NCBI GenBank assembly: GCA_001430745.1
Contig: KQ481962.1
Coordinates: 274,529 to 287,589 of the forward strand
Source: Auxenochlorella pyrenoidosa
Lineage: Eukaryota; Chlorophyta; Trebouxiophyceae; Chlorellales; Chlorellaceae
DNA: 13,061 nt
Reading direction: 5' to 3'
A program made the position numbers and the translations under genes. The notes under the pieces were generated by a model. It was given only the letters and a program-made list of their open reading frames with translations. It did no database searches and was not told the DNA's origin. Each line of letters starts with the position of its first letter. Position 1 is the stretch's first letter. Positions 9,105 to 13,061 of this stretch are shown here, piece after piece.

Positions 9105-9191
9105 GCCGGATGGATCTCGGGCGGTCCCGGGCTCGGACTTCAAATCCGAGGGGCCCGCGAGGGCCAGTGGTTCGACTCCACCGTCTCGGCG
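9105..9191 (+). tRNA. tRNA-Sec: Selenocysteine tRNA, anticodon TCA (tRNA-Sec)
   Basis: The 87-nt sequence folds with Sec-specific features. The D arm has a 6-bp stem (9116-9121 with 9126-9131) and a 4-nt loop CGGT. The anticodon arm has a 6-bp stem (9132-9137 with 9145-9150) and loop CTTCAAA, placing TCA at 9140-9142. The long variable arm has a 5-bp stem (9152-9156 with 9161-9165) and a GCGA loop. The T stem is 4 bp (9167-9170 with 9178-9181) with loop TTCGACT. G9191 is the discriminator base, as in eukaryotic tRNA-Sec. A 6-bp D stem with a 4-nt loop and TCA anticodon distinguishes Sec from serine tRNA. The acceptor is irregular: 9105-9112 pairs with 9182-9190 as eight pairs plus a bulged T at 9186. 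The B box GGTTCGACTCC (9169-9179) is good. It acts in UGA decoding with SelB/eEFSec. No TTTT terminator follows closely. Confidence 0.88.
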
Positions 9192-9500
9192 AGGCCTCCC
9201 CGCCCCTCGGCCTCCCCGCATGCCCGCCAACACATGCCGACTCAATCCTGTCCTTGCAGCTGTGTGCCACTTGACGCGCACTCTATGCAGCCGGCTGGCT
9301 CCAGGTGCACTGGCCCCTGGGGTGACCCAGCCCCGCCGCTCCACACGCTGCTCAAGCACCGCGGCCCCGCCCTGTCTGCTGCCTGTGAACCCCACCAGCC
9401 CTGGCGCATAGGAGAGTCCAGCCGCTGCCTGCTGCCCACCACCCCCAACCCCTGGGGATCTAGCAACTGGCTCTCTGTTTTGCTCGTTTCTGTCCAAACT

Positions 9501-9505
9501 TTACA
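9501..9505 (-). terminator. Candidate TGTAA polyadenylation signal of the GATA-like gene
   Basis: TTACA on the plus strand is TGTAA on the minus strand, 245 nt after the stop codon at 9750. It directly follows a T12-G16 tract in the transcript direction, which could form a U/G-rich control element. Assignment is by motif and position only. Confidence 0.45.
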
Positions 9506-9506
9506 G

Positions 9507-9534
9507 CCCCCCCCCCCCCCCCAAAAAAAAAAAA
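9507..9534. repeat. Homopolymer junction C16-A12
   Basis: Sixteen C (9507-9522) run directly into twelve A (9523-9534), followed by CC and five A. It is the longest homopolymer pair in the window and lies in noncoding sequence. Exact run lengths are prone to sequencing error. Confidence 0.9.
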
Positions 9535-9749
9535 CCAAAAACTTCCAGTGCAGCTGCAGGTGGAGCAGTTGTTGTTTGCGCGCATCGCAAGCGCAGCCTG
9601 CAGCACCGTGCATGCACTTGCCGGGCAGTGAATGTTTGTACCTTTTGTGGAGCAGAAGTTGAAGCTTGCAGGCAAGCAAGGTGGAAACGTAAGATAAACC
9701 CTAGGCTTGCTCCCTCCCCTCCCAGCCTTCCAAGCTGGCCCTGCTGCAT

Positions 9750-11506
9750 TCACACAAGCACGCCGGCCAGCAGCAGCGCGGTCGCCATCATTTGTGCGGC
9801 GGCGGGGAAGGAGCCATCGCACAGCAGGCGCAGCAGGCGCCACTCCTGCACGGCGGGATGGCAGGCATGGGCAGTGGGGCGCCCCAGCTGGCCGCGCCTG
9901 CTTTGCACCCAACCCTCGGGCAGGCCTTGCATGCTCCACGACCACCCTTTCACCTGCCACCAGCCTGTGGGAAGCAAGCCCAGCCTCTCGGAAACCCCGC
10001 CCACCCGCACAGCCTTCTGCTCTGGCGGCAGCCCGTCCAGCAGCGAGTAGAAGGAGGCCACCAGCGGGCGGCTCAGGCCCTGGCAGGCCGCCACGTCTGC
10101 CATCGCCAGCAGCAGCTCAAACAGGTCACCAGGCGGCGGCTGCCCGCCCGCTACCTGCCTGTCTGCCTGTTGAGCCGCAAGCTGCCCCTGCGCGAGCGGT
10201 GCTGCCTGGCCCTCGGCCGGCAGCTGTGGCTCCTGCTGCAATGAGAGCTGCCCCGGCGCCCCCTCTGCCTGCTCCCCAGCTCCCAGTGCTGCCTGCTGTG
10301 GCTCCCGCTCCCGGTCCTGCTCCTGGGCAACCCACTGGGTGTGCGCCAGAGCAGACAGCACCCCAGCTGCAGCCTGCAGCGCCATCGATGGGGTAGTGGG
10401 CTGGGAGGTGGCGGTGGCGCTGGCGCCCGCCGCTCCGTCCCCCTGGCGATCCAGCTGCTGGGTGGCCGCCGTGCGCTGACGGGTTGCGGGGGGCTGCCGC
10501 AGGCTGTGCTCTGCTGCTGCCCAGTCTGCCTCTGCTGCCTCATCCTCAGCCTCGCGCTTGAGGGCGGTACGGCGCAGCTTCTTCACCTGCTCGTAGGCGC
10601 GGCCGTGGCAGCGCGTGCACAGCCAGCTGTTGCCCCTGGGCGCGCGGTGCCAGACTGCCGACTTGCAGGCGCCGGGGCTGTCAGCACCGCATTCGATGCA
10701 AAGCCGCTTCTCCGACTGGCGCCGCGCCACAAAGAAGCAGGGGCTGCACAGCCAGCGCTCGCCGGTAGCGGGGTGCACGTGCCAGGAGCCGTTGACGCCG
10801 CGGCCGGTGCCCGGGCTGGTGGAGCCGCACTGGCGGCACGACACGTTCACCGGCCGCTCCTCGCCGCCATGCACTCGCATGTAGTCCCTGCAGGGTGAGC
10901 ACCGAGGCTGGCACATGCTCACAGGCTCCAGGCTCCAGGCACCGCTGTGACAAGTTTGAACGAGCCTGCTCTGCAGCACAGCTCGCTGGCAAGCAAAGCA
11001 GGCCACCCAGCCAAGCTCAACCCCTTCGGGCCAGGAACCGAATGCAATTGGGGCAGTGGCTGCGGAAGGGCGGCTCACCAGCACGTGCTGCACAGGCGGA
11101 GCTGGGTCTGTGGGTGCTTGCGCCAGCGCCAGGAGCTCGCGACGTTGCAGTGGGTGCACCCGTTCACCACCAGTTGCTGGTTGGGTGCTGCCTCCCCCTC
11201 AGCCGCTGGACCGGCACCAGCAGCCACAGCGGCTGCAGTAGCAGCCTGGCTCTCTGCTCCCTCAGCACCCGCTGCTGTGCCACTGGCAGAGCTGGGCTGG
11301 GGAGCTGCATGAGGTGGTGTGGGGCCTCCCATGGCGTTTTGGGGCGGGTCAGCACTGCCGTGTGCCGTGGGCGGTGCCGAGGACGGCGGCAGGGGCAGCG
11401 AGTCAGCGGGACTCCGCTTGCGCCCACCGCCTGCCCTGCTGCTGCTGCCTGTGGCCGCAGCACGCCCCCCTGGGGCGTCAGGTGAAGGGCTGAGCGAGCC
11501 CGCCAT
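9750..11506 (-). CDS. Protein with three GATA-like zinc fingers, putative transcription factor
   Basis: Minus-strand exon 1 is 11506-11079 (ATG, MAGSLSPSP...). Exon 2 starts at 10887 and stays open to TGA at 9750; the intron 11078-10888 is GT-AG (TGCTG|GTGAGC ... CTGCAG|GGAC). Unspliced beyond this, the protein is 521 residues. A second intron, 10004-9846 (CGG|GTGGGC ... GTGCAG|GAG), is in phase and would give 468 residues. Seen: a low-complexity N-terminus with a basic GRKRSP patch (28-33); finger 1 C117-x2-C120-x18-C139-x2-C142 followed by WDYMRVHGGEERP, the GATA pattern LCxxCGLYxxxHGxxRP in diverged form; finger 2 at C160/C163/C190/C193 with a 26-residue loop; finger 3 at C206/C209/C233/C236 with a 23-residue loop. 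A charged helical stretch, a Gln/Ala-rich region and a hydrophobic segment (FELLLAMADV) follow. DNA binding and nuclear location are inferred. Fingers 2 and 3 could instead bind RNA or protein. Confidence 0.82.
9846..10004 (-). other. Possible second intron of the GATA-like gene, or retained in-frame sequence
   Basis: The segment begins GTGGGC and ends in a pyrimidine-rich stretch plus GTGCAG on the minus strand, like other introns here. It is 159 nt, a multiple of three, and contains no in-frame stop, so both spliced and retained forms encode protein. Its translation is unusually tryptophan- and glycine-rich and resembles no domain, which favours its being an intron. Confidence 0.55.
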
Positions 11507-12042
11507 GCCTCAAGGCGCTCTCCAAGGGTGGGTTGGGGGTGAGAGGTTGGGGCAAGGCCGGCTTTTAGCGAATCTCTGGTGCAGGAAGGGGCGTGGTCAG
11601 GCTCTGGAGGCACCGCAAGGTTTGCTGGGTGGGCCCAGAGCGCAATAGAGGACGAGGGGCTTGCGGGCTTGAGCGCCCCTTGGTGCTGAGTCTCCAGCTA
11701 CCTGGCAAGCCCGGCTCACTCTGCCGCCTCTCACAAGCAGGATGCTGAGCCTGTGCCATGCGTTGCATGAACCTTAAGAGAGGGAAGCACCGCTTTGAGA
11801 CCAGAAGGCGAGGAGGCACCACCGTTGGGAAACCAGCACCCCCAGCTTGCTCCTCTGTTCATCCCCTGCTGCACTTGTGCGCCAGGCTCTCTACAAAAGA
11901 GCAGCCAAAATGGAGCGGTGCTGGAAAACAAATTCAATACTCGTGCAGTCAACTCAACATACGAGCCACGAGGCGCAGGCGGCCCGCAGGCAGCGCTGGC
12001 ACCGCCAGAGCTCCGCAACAAGCTGTTGCTGCTCAGTGCACG
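11507..12042. other. Intergenic stretch between the GATA-like and LRR genes
   Basis: It contains the 3' UTR of the LRR gene and the promoter of the GATA-like gene, both on the minus strand. A weak TATA-like CTAAAAG lies about 60 nt upstream of the ATG at 11506. No TGTAA motif is present on the minus strand. The 11760-11970 part is less GC-rich. I recognise no gene or repeat. Confidence 0.5.
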
Positions 12043-13031
12043 TCACGCCGTGGCCCCTCTCCGCGGCGACACCCCATGCCGGTCCAGCCCCTCATCCATG
12101 CCGTTGCTGCCTAGCAGCGCGCCTCCCGCCAGCGTCTTGGTGTACTTGCCCTGCCGCCGCGCCTCGTACTCGGCAAACCTGGCAGGGGCAGGGGGGGAGC
12201 GTGTGTGGAGTGGGAGCCTGCGGCGGGGGACACTCTGCTGGGCACGCTCTGCAAGCACGACCTGCTGCTGCTCCCGCGCCTTGCAGCGCGCACTTCCCGA
12301 CAGAGCCGCAGAGGGGGGTGCGTGACGAGCGGGGGCTGTGCACGGCGCGTGCCACGGCCAGGCGGGGGCGCGACACGCCTGCGCCCAGGAGCCCTGCTGC
12401 GCGGCGCCCGGCTCCCGGCTACACGCCCCCACAGCGCACCCGTCGGTGGCGGCCAGGGCATCGGGGGAGATGGGGTTGTCATGCAGCGACAGGGTGGCCA
12501 GCGCGGTGCAGCCGTGCAGCACCTCGGGAGGCACCGCTGCCACCGCGTTGCCGTCCAGCTGCAGCACCTTGAGGCGGCGCAGGCGGCCCAGCTGCGGCGG
12601 CACCGCCTGCAGTGGGGTGCGGGGAGGGCGGCGGTGGGGCGGGTGGCTTGGGGATGGAGGGCCTGGCCCAGCAGCGGCAGCTGTGCTGGCAGCCTTGCCA
12701 CACTGCTCCACCCGCCCAACCGGGGCGGGTCTCATAGGACACGTGAGCAAAAAATCAACCCCCGCCACACAGCCCGGCGCGGCGGCTTGCTTGCCTGGAT
12801 GGCGTTGTGCTGCAGGTCCAGCTCCTCCAGTGCGGCGCAGTCGCCCAGCTCAGGCGGCAGCGCGCGCAGCCGGTTGCGCGGCGCCAGCAGCTGGCGCAGG
12901 CGCTGCAGGCGGCCCAGCGAGGGCGGCAGCGCCGCCAGCTGGTTGGCCCCCAGGGACAGCGTCTCCAGCCGGGACAGCTCGCCAATGCAGTCGGGCAGGG
13001 CGGCGATGCAGTTGCCGTCCAGGACCAACAC
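12043..13031 (-). CDS. Leucine-rich-repeat protein (plant LRRC57-like), C-terminal part
   Basis: Three minus-strand exons: 13031-12795, 12606-12440 and 12178-12043 (TGA), giving 179 residues. The first exon follows acceptor CACCCAG|GTG, so at least one more exon lies beyond the window. Seen: about six repeats of the type LxxLxLxxNxLxxLPxxLgxL, for example LETLSLGANQLAALPPSLG and LKVLQLDGNAVAAVPPEV, followed by a capping region DNPISPDALAATDG and the tail FAEYEARRQGKY...GMDEGLDRH. The short typical repeats resemble the Ras-suppressor/LRRC57 group of intracellular LRR proteins; the FxEaRR...DEGxD tail resembles plant members from memory. Such proteins are cytosolic binding scaffolds; the partner here is unknown. 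Intron 12794-12607 is GC-AG (ATCCAG|GCAAGC ... CTGCAG|GCG), and the LRR register is kept only by that junction. Intron 12439-12179 is GT-AG. Confidence 0.88.
12607..12794 (-). other. GC-AG intron in the LRR gene
   Basis: The donor is ATCCAG|GCAAGC and the acceptor CACTGCAG|GCGGTG on the minus strand. Splicing yields HNAIQAVPPQLGRL, which keeps the asparagine-to-VPP spacing of a standard leucine-rich repeat. Later GT dinucleotides would insert residues that break the repeat. Confidence 0.85.
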
Positions 13032-13061
13032 CTGGGTGGGGGTGGGGTGTGTGTGTGTGGT
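13032..13061 (-). other. 3' end of an LRR-gene intron with a GT/AC dinucleotide run
   Basis: The last 30 bases are intron sequence: on the minus strand an ACACACAC run and C-rich tract lead into CACCCAG. Only the acceptor side is in the window, so donor type and length are unknown. Confidence 0.75.

Larger units (their letters stand above)
9192..9749. other. Intergenic stretch between tRNA-Sec and the GATA-like gene
   Basis: This holds the 3' flank of the tRNA and the 3' UTR of the GATA-like gene (minus strand). The first TTTT on the plus strand is at 9478-9481, about 290 nt past the tRNA. A C16/A12 tract and a minus-strand TGTAA lie at 9501-9534. I recognise no protein-coding sequence. Confidence 0.6.

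Noticed and set aside
9105..9191. Reading this tRNA as serine or a TCA suppressor tRNA
   Set aside because: The 6-bp D stem with a 4-nt loop, 87-nt length, long variable arm and G discriminator fit tRNA-Sec; serine tRNAs have a 3-4-bp D stem and larger D loop.
9696..9703. Telobox-like AAACCCTA
   Set aside because: A single 8-mer in the 3' UTR side of the GATA-like gene, not upstream of RPS27 or another growth gene; likely chance.
12043..13061. A plant-type resistance (NLR) or receptor-kinase identity for the LRR gene
   Set aside because: No NB-ARC, kinase or membrane segment is visible, and the short repeats and C-terminal tail fit small intracellular LRR proteins.
1..13061. Selenoprotein or SECIS element in the window to go with tRNA-Sec
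   Set aside because: No protein gene here has an in-frame TGA needed for continuity, and none belongs to a known selenoprotein family.
1..13061. Mobile element, CRISPR array, prophage or new defence cluster
   Set aside because: No transposase, reverse transcriptase, terminal repeats, spaced direct repeats or bacterial operon structure was found.

Overview
The window looks like nuclear DNA from a unicellular green alga, most likely a Chlorella-type trebouxiophyte. It is very GC-rich. Its genes are split by many introns of mostly 130-370 bp with GTGGGC/GTGAGC-type or GCAAG-type donors and pyrimidine-CGCAG/TGCAG acceptors. The proteins include a plant-type TWINKLE, a green-lineage eS27 and GATA-type zinc fingers. 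A selenocysteine tRNA fits an alga rather than a land plant, since land plants have lost selenocysteine insertion. The taxonomic call is inference; no database search was possible.

Layout. (1) 39-3571, + strand: the C-terminal 606 residues, in nine exons, of a TWINKLE-type organellar DNA primase-helicase; its 5' part lies outside the window. (2) 3940-6170, - strand, convergent with it: a complete seven-exon histone-deacetylase-superfamily enzyme of the bacterial/class IV-like type, with an arginine-rich presequence. (3) 6942-8452, - strand: a complete four-exon gene for ribosomal protein eS27, with the start codon alone in exon 1 and a 29-nt last exon behind a 600-bp intron. (4) 9105-9191, + strand: tRNA-Sec(UCA). 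(5) 9750-11506, - strand: a protein with three GATA-like zinc fingers. (6) 12043-13031, - strand: the C-terminal half of a leucine-rich-repeat protein; its 5' part lies outside the window.

The genes do not form an operon or obvious pathway; this is ordinary eukaryotic neighbourhood. TWINKLE and the deacetylase-like enzyme may both act in organelles (inference). The main points worth a second look are the selenocysteine tRNA with an irregular acceptor stem and no nearby oligo-T terminator, and a high share of GC-AG introns: 4 of the 20 introns supported by coding evidence, in three different genes, all with the donor AG|GCAAG. I found no mobile element, CRISPR array or new defence-type system.
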